From Piliocolobus tephrosceles (Eukaryota; Chordata; Mammalia; Primates; Cercopithecidae): DNA of 64,000 nucleotides. A program made the translations under genes and the position numbers. The DNA lies in the NCBI RefSeq assembly GCF_002776525.5, contig NC_045452.1:24625581-24689580 (forward strand). Direction: 5' to 3'. Positions within the stretch are counted from its first letter, which is position 1. Each line of letters begins with the position of its first letter. Of the stretch, positions 46,922 to 58,182 are shown in pieces. Below the pieces are notes generated by a model. It had not been told where the DNA came from, made no database searches, and saw only the letters and a program-made list of their open reading frames with translations.

Positions 46922-47832
46922 AGGCCAGGCCAGGCGCGGTGGCTCACGCCTGTAATCCCAGCACTTTGGGAGGCCAAGGTGGGTAGATCACAAGGTCAGG
47001 ACATCGAGACCATTCTGGCCAAGATGATGAAACCCCATCTCTACTAAAAATACAAAAATTAGCCCAGCATGGCGGTGGGCTCCTGTAATCCCAGCTACTC
47101 AGGAGGCTGAGGCAGGAGAGTTGCTTGAACCCAGGAAGCGGAGGTTGCAGTGAACCAAATTTGTGCCACTGCACTCCAGCCTGGGTGACAGCAAGACTGT
47201 CACACACATACATAAAAAGAAATCTGAGACCAGGCACAGTGGCTCATGCCTGTAATCCCAGCACTTTGGGAGGCTGAGGTGGGCAGATTGCCTGAGCTCA
47301 AGTGTTCAAGACCAGCCTGGCCAACATGGTGAAACCCTATCCTTACTATAATACAAAAAATTAGCCAGGGTGGTGGCATGCACCTGTAGTTCCAGCTACT
47401 CAGGAGGCTGAGGCAGGAGAATCACTTGAACTCGGGAGGCAGAGGTTGCAGTAAGCCGAGAATGTGCCACTGCACTCCAGCCTGGGAGACAGAGCGAGAC
47501 TCTGTCTCAGAAAAAAAGAAAGAAAAAAAAAAAGGACTGGGTGTGCTGGCTCACGCCTGTAATCCTAGCACTTGGGAGGCTGAGATGGAGAGGATTGCCT
47601 GAGCTCAGGAGTTCAAAACCAGCCTGGCCAACATGGTGAAACCCCCATCCCTACTAAAATACAAAACATTAGCTGGACATGGCGGTGTACGCCTGTAATC
47701 CCAGCTACACGGGAGGCTGAGGTAGGAGAATTGCTTGAACCCGGGAGGCAGAGGTTGCAGTGAACCGAGATCGCACCATTGCCCAGCCTAGGCAACAGAG
47801 CAAGACTCAGTCTCCAACAACAACAACAAAAA
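46922..47832 (+). mobile_element. Three plus-strand Alus in tandem
   Basis: 46922-47215, 47227-47525 and 47533-47832, in the same orientation with 8-12 bp spacers. Confidence 0.88.
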
Positions 47833-48375
47833 AGTCCGTAGGCTTTATCAGATACCAAAGAGATTCATGGCACAAAAAAGCTAAGGATGCTAGGATCTAA
47901 CCCAGAGTAGGTTTGCTGCCAAAGTGAGATCCTGGGAGTATTAAAATACAAAGAAATGTGTTAATATAATTTTCCGTGAGGCGCTCTCTCTCCACCTCAC
48001 TTTCAGGCTGGATACTTTTATGGGCAGAATCTGCTCATTTTCCTAAGAAGACAAAGGCTTTGTGTACAAAAGGGGGCAGTTCCCAGGATGGCTGTGGGCC
48101 AGAGGTGAAGATTCCAAAGTCAGGCAAATAAGGAGAGGGGTCTTTCTGTATACTCAGTGCAAACGTGGGGCTGGGTAGGGGTGAGGCCCAGGTGAGCTCC
48201 GTGAAGAAGGGTTGGGGTAGGAAACAGTTGTCCCTGGCAGTCATCTGCGTGTCATTGTTCATTTCAATACATGTGGTCGCCTCCTGGGTGCTGGGCCCTG
48301 GGCATAGAAAGGACACAGGTAGCCCTGCCTGCTTTCTCCACCCTGGGGCCCAGAGGTACAGGGATAGGGACTGAG
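47833..48375. other. Unique sequence, nothing recognised
   Basis: A 93-codon minus frame at 48316-48035 has no recognised homology. Confidence 0.35.
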
Positions 48376-48885
48376 ATGCTTCAGGCTCTGGAGTCAGACT
48401 TACTGGCTCAGAATCCTAGCTTCCAGGCAGGGCGCTGTGGCTCACGCCTGTAATCCCAGCATTTTGGGAGGCCAAGGCGGGTGAGTCACCAGAAGTCAAG
48501 AGTTCGAGACCAGCCTGACCAACACGGCAAAACCCCATCTCTACTAAAATTACAAAAATTAGCAAGGCGTGGTGGCAGGCACCTGTAATCCCAGCTACTT
48601 GGGAGGCTGAGGCAGGAGAATCGCTTGATCCCAAGAGGTGGAGGTTGCAGTGAGCTGAGATCGCCCCATTGCATTCCAGCCTGGGCGACAAGAGGGAGAC
48701 TCGGTCTCAAAGAAAATAGAATCCCAGCTCCCCTGCTTGTTGGCCCTATGACTTCACTGTGTCTGTTTCTCCGTCTATAAAAATGGAGAAGATACCTACC
48801 TGGTAGGTTTCGGCAATTCTAGAGCTAATCTGTGTGGTGTGGTGGCCAGGAGGCTCAGGGCACGTGCAATAAATATCAACAGCCA
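48376..48885 (+). mobile_element. MIR split by an Alu
   Basis: ttcaggctctggagtcagac...(Alu)...gttggccctatgacttcactgtgtctgtttctccgtc...cacgtgcaataaatatcaac follows the MIR consensus on both sides. The Alu at about 48423-48718 has imperfect duplicates gaatcctagctt/gaatcccagctc. Confidence 0.85.
48423..48718 (+). mobile_element. Alu inside MIR
   Basis: A full plus copy, cagggcgctgtggctcacgcc to tctcaaagaaaata. Confidence 0.9.
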
Positions 48886-49499
48886 TCATGATTCACCCAC
48901 AGCTGCAAGTCATCCCCAGGACAGGGAAGTCCTCAGAACTCAAAGTCCCTGTCCCTAGCAACATTTCCCTGTCCTAGGTTCTCCTCTCTCAAAAGATTGC
49001 TTTTCCTATAGCGCAAATAGATGGTAAGTTATCCCACAAATGACTCTCTACTGAAGGTGCTCAGCCTGGCTTGCCTTTTCAGGAAGCAGGTTGAGGTTTC
49101 TCCAGAAAGCTGCTCAGAGGTAGTGTCTCTCCAGCTGTTGCGACGATGGCCGGCTGAACGTGCCCTAACCCAGCACTGACTCTCTTGCTTCTTTTGAGCC
49201 TGTGCAGCAGCCGAGTTCGTTGCCAAGTGCTGCCGGCAGAGCTTGGTGGCGGAACGCCAAAGTGTATGTTTCAGTAAATGCTCGTCACGTGCCTGCGTTA
49301 GTCTATGCACACTACATTTTCATAGCCCTAAGTTATTTCATTAATAGGCCTGAACTAGTTCTATAATATTGGGGAGTGAAGAATGAATGATCCTATTTCT
49401 TTTTTCTCAGTTTGTCTTTCTCATTTTTCCACTGTATCCTGTGCCTAGAATAGTGCTTGGCACAGGTAGATGCTTAGTAGCTATATTTTATTTTATCTT
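48886..49499. other. Unique sequence with a possible MIR end at about 49430-49490; no gene
   Basis: gtgcctagaatagtgcttggcacaggtagatgcttagtagct is MIR/L2-like. A 93-codon minus frame at 49310-49029 is unassigned. Confidence 0.4.
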
Positions 49500-49740
49500 T
49501 TATTTTTATTTTTGAGACAGAGTCTTGTTTTTTCGCCCAGGCTGGAGTGCAGTGGCGTGATCTCGGCTCACTGTAACCTCCGCCTCCTGGGTTCAAGTGA
49601 TTTTCCTGCTTTCAGCCTCCTAAGTGGGACTACAGGCGCCCACCACTGCGTCCGGCTACTTTTTGTAGTTTTTGTAGAGAGTTTTGCCATGTTGGCCAGC
49701 TCATGCTCCTCCCACCTCATGGAGCCTCCACCCACCACGG
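49500..49740 (-). mobile_element. Partial Alu
   Basis: A complement Alu, diverged and truncated at its 5' end near ccatgttggccagctcatgc, just before the ADAMTS7-like fragment. Confidence 0.85.
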
Positions 49741-49890
49741 CTGTCAGTTTCCCCTAATCCTAGGAGCTCCTGCCCCGAGGGAGGCAGGATAGACAGCGCC
49801 TATGTCCCACTCTGCTCGTTTTCAGATGAGGAAACAGTCACCAAGGTCCCGTGCAAACTCCCCGCCCACCCAGCAGCCCACACCCCTTGC

Positions 49891-51739
49891 CTTGCTCCAG
49901 CTTCCTGCTCGCCAGCTGGCGTTCCTGGCAGCCAGCAGGTCCCCTGGGGCTCCGCCTCGGCCAGGCTGGGGTCCAGGGGCTGGGCCTCAGGGACTCTGCT
50001 GCTGTTGGGGTTGTCCCAAGCTGGCGTGGACAGAAGCCCAGAGCTCAGGGGCACCTCAGGGCTGAGGAGCTCAGGCTGGTCCTTGGGTCCTGGGCTCTAG
50101 GCAGTCACCCAGGGTATGTGCCTGAGGCCAATCAGGGTTGTGGGGAGGAAGGTCCCTGGCACTGCCAGTCTGCAGGCCCCATGAGCCTGGTCCTGGGGTT
50201 GGGAAGGTGGGAGTCTCTGGCTCCAGGAGGCTATCCCTGCCCTTAATCTCCGGCAGAGTGCCCATGGGAGGAGGGGGAGGAGCCTCAGCTCACTGTCCAC
50301 AGGCCCCAGGCCGCTCTCCAGAGCTGGCTTCCAGGCTACAGTCCCTCCTGTCCACAGCTCCACCACATCAGGACCAGGAGAGGAGTAGGTGCTGTCGACA
50401 GGACAGAGGGCAGCGTGGGGCTGGGCCTCTGGGGACAGGTGGGGTGCTCCGTGGCCCACGGGTTCCTCATCATCCTTGGAAACCTCATTGGTCCTGTCCC
50501 ACCATGGAGGGGGCAGCTGGCTCTGGCTGTCCTAGCTGACTAGGAAGTCATTTTGGCTCCAGGGGCGGCAGGCGTCTGCCATAGAAACCCGGGGCTGGGG
50601 CGGGCTGGAGAGCCCGAGGTCTGGAGCCTCTGTGGGGGCGTCTTCCTCTGGCAGGAAATTGACCAGAGCGTTCCCAGGGGTCTGCTCTGAAGATGGGGGT
50701 GGGGAGTGGCTGGCCTGGCTGGGCCAAGCGCTAGCGCACCAGTGTCCCAGTACCCCCTCCTCCTGGGCTGCAGGAGACCCTGTGGCAGGCACGGTGCTGC
50801 CAGTGGAGGGGGCAGCAGGACGGCTGCGCAGTGGGGGTGTCCAGTCCCCTGTCCCTGCCAGGTCTAGATCAGGCCCGTTGAAAGGCCCATAGCATAGATC
50901 CTCATGGAGGTGAATGAAATTGTAGTCGCACTATAAGTTGTCTACAAACACACGCCCCGGCCCCAGCTCTGGGGCCTCCTCCTCAATGGCATTGCCATGC
51001 TGGCTGGTTCGGGTGATGAGGTGGGTGAAGGGCGTGGGGCCAAGAGGCATGGGATGAAGTCAGCCTCACTGAAGAGCTCGTGGCTGGAGGAGCCGCTGTC
51101 TGAGCCTTCAGGGCCCAGTGTGTCCAGAGGCCGCCAACAGGGTGGCAGAGAGCAGGTGACTACGCCGGCTGGCTGCTGGGCCTCATCACAGGGACACTGT
51201 TATCATCGGCGCAGAGGACACTTCGGTGCTGAATGCTCTCCCCGCATGTCACTGAGCACCGCAGGGAAGCCAGGGGAGGGGCTCAGGCTGGGAGGCAGGC
51301 TGCCAGGGGACGCCGGTCCACTGCCCGATGTCAGAGCGGCAGAGACCCCAGCCAGCCCCCTTTGGCCGTGCTCAGCTCAAGACCATGACTCTGGTCACAG
51401 CTTGCCAGGAGCTTCCTGATCCCTCAGGCTCTGGAGTCAGGGTCTGGACCCTGGAATCCCCCAGGCTCCCTCCCACCCATGGTACCAGGCAATAAAGGCT
51501 CCAGGAAGGCTGTCTACCTCCCTCAGCCCAAGACCAAGGGTGGAGCTGGAGGCGGCCCCTCCCCATCCTGAGACCAGTTCCCGCAGCCCAGGTGGCCGGA
51601 CCAGGAACGTGGTGGTCGCAAGGGGTTTCGGCAGGAGACTGGGGATGGTGTTCACAGGCGGGCGGCTCCAGGGGGCTCTGCTCATCCAGCCCCACACTGG
51701 GATGCAGAGCACTGCCCAGCGGGAGAGGCCCCTGCCCAC
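49891..51739 (-). pseudogene. ADAMTS7-like unprocessed pseudogene fragment (TSP1 repeat and mucin module)
   Basis: ADAMTS7 is a secreted metalloprotease with thrombospondin repeats and a mucin-like region; only part of its C-terminal half is present. Block A (51739-51568) reads GLSRWAVLCI and, in another frame, EPPACEH, ending at a GNWSQ-type edge with a damaged donor (ga for gt). Block B (51258-49891) starts CSVTCGESIQ after an acceptor damaged from ag to gg. It continues through LGPEGSDSGSSSHELFSEAD, CDYNFIHLHEDLCYG, LDLAGTGDWTPP, NALVNFLPEEDAPTEAPDLG and ELWTGGTVAWKPALE, and ends at RNASWRAGSWSKA before a gc donor. Damage seen: a TAG at 50933-50931, a TAG at 50534-50532, and frameshifts near 51200, near 51000 and after about 50290. 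No metalloprotease domain is present. Identification rests on remembered ADAMTS7 sequence, but many separate segments match in order. Confidence 0.85.
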
Positions 51740-52336
51740 CTGGCAAGGGCACACAGGTGGCATCAGCGTGGTGTCAGATGGCTGGCATCAGCAGGCTCAC
51801 CAGCAGGGAGGGCCAGGCCAGGCTCCCAGACCCTCAGGGTTTGGGCAGAGCTGGGACAGGCCAGTCGATGATTCTCTAGAGCTCCAAGCCCAGGTCGGTG
51901 TCCTGCCTCCGAAGCCTGGTTACACGGCACAGTCCCTCCACTCCCGCAACCCTCTCCTCAGGGGAACTGAGGGCGACTGGAGGCCTATTTCCACTTCCAG
52001 GGACCCAAAGAGGAGGACACGGTGTCCGGGCTGGCCCAGGCTGGGGTAAGCAGCAACCCAGGGCTAGGACTTCAGCCTTAGGAAGAGACTGAAAGCCCGG
52101 CTCCCTGTGCTCCTCTCCAGGGCCTCCGGGGACCCAGATGTAGGGGCCTGTGGCAGACCCAGTACACCTAGGGGTAGGGAGTTGGTGGGTGTGTGGTTAG
52201 GGGAGACTGAGGGGCAGGGCGGAGACCGAGGGGCAGCAGGGAAGGGGAAGGGCAGTGGGGAGGGGCATGGAAGGCACATCACAGGCACCCTCAGCTAAGG
52301 CTCTGGGAGTGGGGAGTCAATCCCCTCCCTCCCTCC
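51740..52336. other. Probable continuation of ADAMTS7-like intron sequence; nothing definite
   Basis: GC-rich with purine-rich tracts (ggggcagggcggagaccgag). I could not place further ADAMTS7 exons here with confidence. Confidence 0.35.
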
Positions 52337-52645
52337 TACTTTTTTTTTTTTTTTTTTGGGGGGGACAGGGTCTTGCTCTGTCATCCAGGCTGCAGTGCAG
52401 TGTTGAGATCATAGCTCACTGCAGCCTTGACCTCCTGGGCTCAAGGGATCCTCCTGCTGCAGCCTCCCAAGTAGTTGGAATTACAGGCACACGCCATTGC
52501 ACCAGGCTGAATTTTTTCTTTTTTGGTAGAGGCAGGGTCTTGCTATGTTGTCCAGGTTGGTTTCAAATTCCTGGGCTCAGGCAATCCTCCCGCCCCAGCC
52601 TCCCGAAATGCTAGGATTACAGGTGTGAGCTGCCGCACCTGGCCC
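52337..52645 (-). mobile_element. Alu (J type)
   Basis: T18 tail followed by ggggggac, then an old complement Alu. It separates the ADAMTS7-like fragment from the ARFGAP3 3' end. Confidence 0.88.
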
Positions 52646-52869
52646 AACGTCATTTTCAACCAGGACACTCCACCATGCTCCTGTGCTACGAACAACATCC
52701 CAATTCATCACAACTGCACATCAGGCCCCAAACGCACATTAAATCCATGTCCATCTACAGTTATCACAATACAAATGTCCATCAATGTTATACCACAAAC
52801 TCCGACTTACAATGACTTATTACCAAAGTTTTCAGGAAAAAATGTAGGCAATGCCATCTGCTGCAAGTG

Positions 52870-52875
52870 TTTATT
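52870..52875 (-). promoter_or_regulatory. candidate poly(A) signal AATAAA (distal)
   Basis: A canonical hexamer on the minus strand about 1 kb after the ARFGAP3 stop, followed about 25-35 bases later by a T-rich tract. It is the best candidate for the full-length 3' end. Confidence 0.5.
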
Positions 52876-53026
52876 CTATTTAGAAGTCTACAAATTTGAG
52901 CTTTTAAGAAAGATTCACAAAATATTCATTCAAAACCACATTTTTGGCTTATCAGATTTCAAATATATTTTACTGTGCTGAACAATATATTCTAATGCTG
53001 TCTAAAACACAGCTAAATTATTTTTC

Positions 53027-53032
53027 TTTATT
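53027..53032 (-). promoter_or_regulatory. candidate poly(A) signal AATAAA (proximal)
   Basis: A canonical hexamer on the minus strand about 840 bases after the ARFGAP3 stop, followed by gctgtgttttag, a GT-rich downstream element. It may be an alternative cleavage site. Confidence 0.45.
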
Positions 53033-53869
53033 CGTTTATACACATTCTGTAATTTTTGAAAAGCAAGGTTTAAAAATATTAACAAAACTACCCAATTACA
53101 ATGACTGTTCTCCCATACATGGAACTATTCTCTGTAGCTGTATCTTCTTGCCTCACTCCATGTTAATTCTGTACACCACATCCATGTATACACACCCTCA
53201 GGGAGTTCTCTTCCATTTCTCATCAATTCAAACAGCAACACCTTTTACAAGATCACATGAATCCCCTTGGCAAGGCAGAAGCTTACATTTGTTAAAAGCA
53301 CTCACTGAAAAATATTTTTAAATTTATAGGTCACAGAAAATAATTTACAAAGCGACAGATGACTTCAAATATTATTTGGCAGTCACCTTACTATGCAGAA
53401 ACATAAATGAAGCAACTTTTGGTCTTTTGAAGGACATGTGTGTGGTGAGTGTTGTTTCTGCAGGTCCACCCGGCATCTGCTGATTCTGGCAGCCCTGAGC
53501 CATGTGTCACATGGAGACCTCTCCTCCTCCCCGACATGAAGGCTCCTGGTTCAGGAGCAGGAGGAGCCGATGTCTCCAGGCCCTCAGTGTTGAAACCAAA
53601 GGTTCCAAGAAAATAAAGCAAGGATATACATGGAGACACCAAAGGAGGATGTGGAAGGAAGGAACACGAAACAGAAATCACAGTAAAGCTCCTACTACAT
53701 CAGAACTCAGAATTTCTCAAAAGAAATATTAAAAATCAGAAACATATACCATATGAAAAAGTAGCAAAATAATCCGCAAAACTATCCGGTCTTCACTGCC
53801 GCCTGTTGTGTGGTCACTGGTTCGTTTACAGAGGAATTTCTCCAGGAAATACACATCATTACTTCAGTA

Positions 53870-53887
53870 TTAAGAACCATAGCGATC
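53870..53887 (-). CDS. ARFGAP3: ARFGAP3 terminal coding segment (DRYGS-stop)
   Basis: The acceptor ggttctctcttcag is followed by GATCGCTATGGTTCTTAA, five codons (D R Y G S) and a stop. The phase is 0, matching the end of the exon at 55313. The frame is too short to find without homology. The rest of this exon is the 3' UTR. Confidence 0.88.
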   Translation of the reverse strand, partial: DRYGS

Positions 53888-54239
53888 CTGAAGAGAGAAC
53901 CAAAACGGAAGTTTATGACCATTCAGCAGCGATCCCTGACTCCTGCGCCCTGAATATTCAGCATCAGCAAAAGTGACACTGCGGCCGTTGTCGGGCCTGT
54001 GACATGAACACTATACACCCCGAGGGTGTGCTCATCTGGAATCAGCCATTGCTGCAGCCTCAAGGCTGAGGGCAGGTGTGGGCTTCAGAAGCCAACAGGA
54101 TTCACATCCTGTCTCTGATATCCATGGCCACAGTCCTGGGATCGGGAGGCAGGGAGCAAAGTGTCTGGGCGGGAGGATGCTCAGTGGGCCAGAGGCTACT
54201 TGCTGAGCCCTCTGGGAAGCAAGTGTGATGGGGAGGACA

Positions 54240-54420
54240 GAGGAACACATTTGGTGTTTGAAGCCCTGAAATTTCGGCTCAGCTGGTCATCTTGCAGAAG
54301 TGACCTAACCTGTGCCTCAATTCCTTCACCTGTAAAATGGGGATATAAAAGGGAGTCATCTCTAAAATGGGGATGACCATCTATAAAATACGGATGTTAC
54401 CTATTTGGAGACTGATGTGG
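54240..54420 (+). mobile_element. MIR core in the last ARFGAP3 intron
   Basis: gtgacctaacctgtgcctcaattccttcacctgtaaaatgggg fits MIR. The segment 'taaaatggggat' recurs three times in short tandem fashion (about 54334-54395). Confidence 0.75.
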
Positions 54421-55312
54421 GCTTAGCTGACCTAAGGGACATGAAAGAACTCTGTGAATTTTAATTTCAGAGTCAAATGAAAGGGAAGACTGTGCTATTC
54501 ACAGTGTGAAAACAGCTACATTAAGAGTCCTGGGGCTAAGAGAACTCTCCAGAACGGGAGGCACCTCCATGCCCTCCTTAACCTGCAGCCAGAGCAGCAT
54601 CTGCCTGGGGCCAGGAACCCCCTTTAGAGGCACCAGAGTCCACATGGTTTCAGTCCTACTTCCTTTAGCAGCGTCTTACATTAATAGAATCCTCCTTCAA
54701 TGGCCTGATGTAAACAAGAAGGTACAAAGAAACGAGCCACTCATATCGTCAGAGATGGCCTCGACTCTTATGTGCAAGTATGTGCCATCCTTGGCTTATG
54801 TTTTCACTCGATAGAATGTGGTTTTAAAAAAACTTCTGATGACATGGAAATGCTCCTAACATCACAGAGAAAAAGCAAGATATAAAACCCTATATACAAT
54901 ATAATCCCTTTTTAATTTTAAAAGATATGTATATCCTTTTTATCTATGTATAGAAAAATATCCTTAGAAATCTAGAGCTAAAAATATACCAAAATATTAA
55001 GAGGTTATCCCTGTGATGTGGCATTACAGATAATTTCAATTTTCTTAATACTTCTCTGTTCCAATCTAGGAAAAAAAAACTGCATAATGGTCATGACAAT
55101 TCCTCTAACAATTCCCAGAGAGTACATCAGAAAATATTAAATATAAAATCATAATTTCTGGTTTTCATAATGTCCTGGGTTATACTGTAGCAAACATATC
55201 GATCCAATAATATATAATTGAATTTTCCAGCAGGTGAAGATTGAAGTAGGTCTCATTTTCAAACTGCTGAACCTACCATCATAGCCAGTGAGCACCGCCC
55301 CATTCCACTGAC

Positions 55313-55434
55313 CTGAATTGAAGTCACGACTCCATTAGCAAAGACGGAGAGTTTTCCAGCAACGGACCTCACTCCCTGCTTGAATTGCGCCATGTCGGGG
55401 GCGCTGGGCAGCACGTTGGACAGGCTGTAGTTCC
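55313..55434 (-). CDS. ARFGAP3: ARFGAP3 penultimate coding exon
   Basis: The exon starts after the acceptor tgtgtgtgcag and ends before the donor gtcagt. Its 122 bases are two bases completing a split glycine codon plus exactly 40 codons, so the downstream junction is in phase 0. The peptide starts NYSLSNVLPSAPDMAQFKQG and ends KLSVFANGVVTSIQ, with no stop. This is the conserved tail region shared by ARFGAP2 and ARFGAP3, thought from family knowledge to be an amphipathic Golgi-targeting segment. Intact frame, correct splice sites and phase agreement with the last exon argue for a functional gene rather than a pseudogene. The acceptor sits in a short TG run that serves as part of the polypyrimidine tract. 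Confidence 0.9.
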
Positions 55435-56433
55435 CTGCACACACACACAAGCTGGCTCATCACTGCCATGGCCATGGCTGCAGCAAACCCTGTGCCCAGA
55501 GTGCTCAACGGCTTCAGAGAACCTGGATGTCTCCCCTCCTGCTGCCTCACAAGGAGCCCAGCAGTGGGCTGGAGACTCGGGCTGAAGTGGCAGCCCTGCC
55601 ATGATCCACGAGAGAATCCACGTGAGAGAAGATGTAGTATGGGGGACTTAACGCCACCATGACTTCAAATCCTGGCTCTCTCTGGGCCCATTTCCTCAAG
55701 GTGCTTAACACAGCCCTGGCAGGTAAGTACCCAGCAAAAGGCAGATGGGCCAACACGGACGGCCCCTTTCACATCGCCTCCTCCCTCTTTTGGTAACAGT
55801 ACTCCTCCCTTCCTCCCGGAACCACCTCTCCCTTCTACCCTGTCCACAGGCATAGGCTCATGACCCAGGCCTGACCAATCAGAGCCTTCCCTGGGAAACA
55901 CGTATCCTCAAGAGGAGCCATTTGCTTGCTCTGGGGTTATTGGCAGGGACGAAGCAAAGCAGCAGCCATCTGTGACTACGACTGCCCCTCCCACTCGCTT
56001 GGGGGATGGAGGAAGCTTGTTACCTCCCCCGGGAGGTGAGCCACATGAATACATCACTGACGCTGTCTGACTGTGACTTAGAAGCCAAGCTCCACTGCCA
56101 GTCTTCCCAGGTACAGAAGTTCGCACTTCCACCCTCTCTGCTAGGACCGGTGTTAGTGGGTTACTGCTGTGTACGTTTTGGTTGCCCTGACATAAACATC
56201 ACCAGAATTGCTACCCATGTGGGTGAAGCTTATCAGGGTGATCACACATAAAGGAGGTCTGACCACACTCCTAGGGCTGACAATCAGGGCTTCATAAACT
56301 TCTGTGTCACAGTTGTAATAAGACGCTGCAGGGGCTCAGTGAGCTGAACGCAAACCCTGCAGGTCCTCAGGAGTAGCCACACCTAGCTATGCCCTAAGCC
56401 CCACATGACACCACCTGTTCCTTACAAAACAGA

Positions 56434-56708
56434 AACCCACCGGACACAGTGGCTCACGCTGAGGTGGGTGGATCACTTGAGGTCAGGAGTTCAAGATCAG
56501 CCTGGCCAACATGGTGAAACCCCATCTCTACTAAAACACAAAAAAATTAGCTGGGCATGGTGCTGGGCACCTGTAACCCCAGCTACTCAGGAGGCTGAGG
56601 CAGGAGAATCACTTGAACTAGGGAAGTGGAGGTTGCAGTGAGCCAAGATTGTGCCACCCCACTACAGCCTGGGTGACAGAGCGAGACCCCATCTCAAAAA
56701 CAAAAAAC
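56434..56708 (+). mobile_element. Alu with 5' internal deletion
   Basis: acagtggctcacgctgaggtgggtgg lacks the 'cctgtaatcccagcactttgggagg' stretch. Confidence 0.87.
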
Positions 56709-57653
56709 AGAAATCCTTGGTCAAGTCCCTCTCTGAGAACAAAACAGAACTGACAAGTTACCCTGCAACGTGTCCCTTGGAAGAGACACTGCACTTGCCC
56801 ACAGCACTGTTCTCATGCCTACCACAGATGCAGGCCCTCCCATCTCCATCTCCAGCTGACTGTGTAAAATCTTGTAGGCCTTCACCAATGACAGAGTGGA
56901 ATTCCAACACAGTGATGGGACTGGGGTGCTGTCTCCTCTGAGGGCTGTCTGGGCAGGCTGGAGGGGCCAGGTGGCCATGGTCAAAGACAGCCCTAGTGTG
57001 CTCAGGTTACACAATGAGCTCCAGGAAATGACAGCTCCAGCCACCTGTTCAGGAAAAGCGTCTTGACCCAGGGCATCTCTCCTCCCTATCTGTTCTCAGA
57101 ACACCCACAGTGCATACTGAGGACACCACCACAGACCCACTTTTCCACAGCTCACCACCTACTAAGGAAAGCAGACAATTAACTGATAACACCACTAAAG
57201 TGTGACCTGTGTCATGTGGAGGGGACACAGAGCAAACTCAGGTGAACAGCTTAGAGGTGGCTGCAGGGGTCCAGGTGCAGGGGCGGTACCTGAGCCTGAG
57301 CAAGTGGCAGTGGGGATCGGGAGGGAACGGGCTGAGCGTCCTCAGGAGGCAAGTGTCAAGAGACACACTGACTGACGCCGAGGCAGGCTGGGAGGCAGGC
57401 GGATTAGGGGTATTTCCCAGGTTTCTGCTTGAGCAGCCAGGAAGAAGGCAGCGGCTCCCCTCTCTGAGACAAAGGGGACGCCGAGCTACACAGTGGTCCG
57501 TGGTTGCGGCAAATGCCCTGGATGAGTCAGGACAGGACAGGTGATGCTGAGCTAACAACCACCCACAGCTGATGTTTGCTGTACCCAGTGCAGGTGGGCA
57601 GGGGGTTCTGTACATCACAGCCACTTGCGGTCCAAGCCCACGGGGCCACCTCT

Positions 57654-57953
57654 TTTTTTTTTTTTTTCTTGAGACGGAATCTCACTCTGTCGCCCAGGCT
57701 GGAGTGCAGTGGCGCAATCTCAGCTCACTGCAAGCTCCGCCTCCCGGGTTCACAACATTCTCCTGCCTCAGCCTCCTGAGTCGCTGGGACTACAGGCGCC
57801 TGCCACCGCGCCCGGCTAGTTTTTTTTTTTTTTTAGTAGAGACGGGGTTTCACCGTGTTAGCCAGGATGGTCTCGATCTCCTGACCTCATGATCTGCCCG
57901 TCTCGGCCTCCCAAAGTGCTGGGATTACAGGCTTGAGCCACTGCGCCCGGCCA
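57654..57953 (-). mobile_element. Young AluY (AluYRa-like) in an ARFGAP3 intron
   Basis: Full length with target duplication gggccacctct (57643-57653, 57954-57964), a T14 tail, a further T16 run in the middle A-rich linker, and 'ggcttgagcc'. Confidence 0.93.
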
Positions 57954-58144
57954 GGGCCACCTCTCAATTCCAGCTTCCTTGCCTACTGCGACAGGGAAAG
58001 AAACATGGCGACACGCACACAGCTCTCAAGGCTTGTGCTGGAGGCGGAACACATCGCCACTGCAGCCTGGCACTGGCCATGGGACACGGGAGGTAGTGGG
58101 AGGCGTGTTCCAGCCTATGCTGGCCGGCGCTCGGATTCAGCAAG

Positions 58145-58182
58145 CTCCCTCCACCCATTCATCCTCCCTCCACCCATTCATC
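58145..58182. repeat. Two exact copies of a 19-bp unit
   Basis: ctccctccacccattcatc occurs twice in tandem. Confidence 0.95.

Larger units (their letters stand above)
52850..53869 (-). other. ARFGAP3: ARFGAP3 3' UTR (extent inferred)
   Basis: This is AT-rich, Alu-free sequence after the stop codon. Two AATAAA signals occur on the minus strand, at 53032-53027 and 52875-52870; the first would give a UTR of about 0.86 kb and the second about 1.02 kb. Both have T/GT-rich sequence just downstream. An Alu begins at about 52645, beyond both signals. Which signal is used cannot be told from sequence alone. Confidence 0.6.

Noticed and set aside
55908..56251. Frames beside the penultimate ARFGAP3 exon as an extra ARFGAP3 exon
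   Set aside because: Peptides do not resemble ARFGAP3, and the known exon already has a good acceptor with the right phase.
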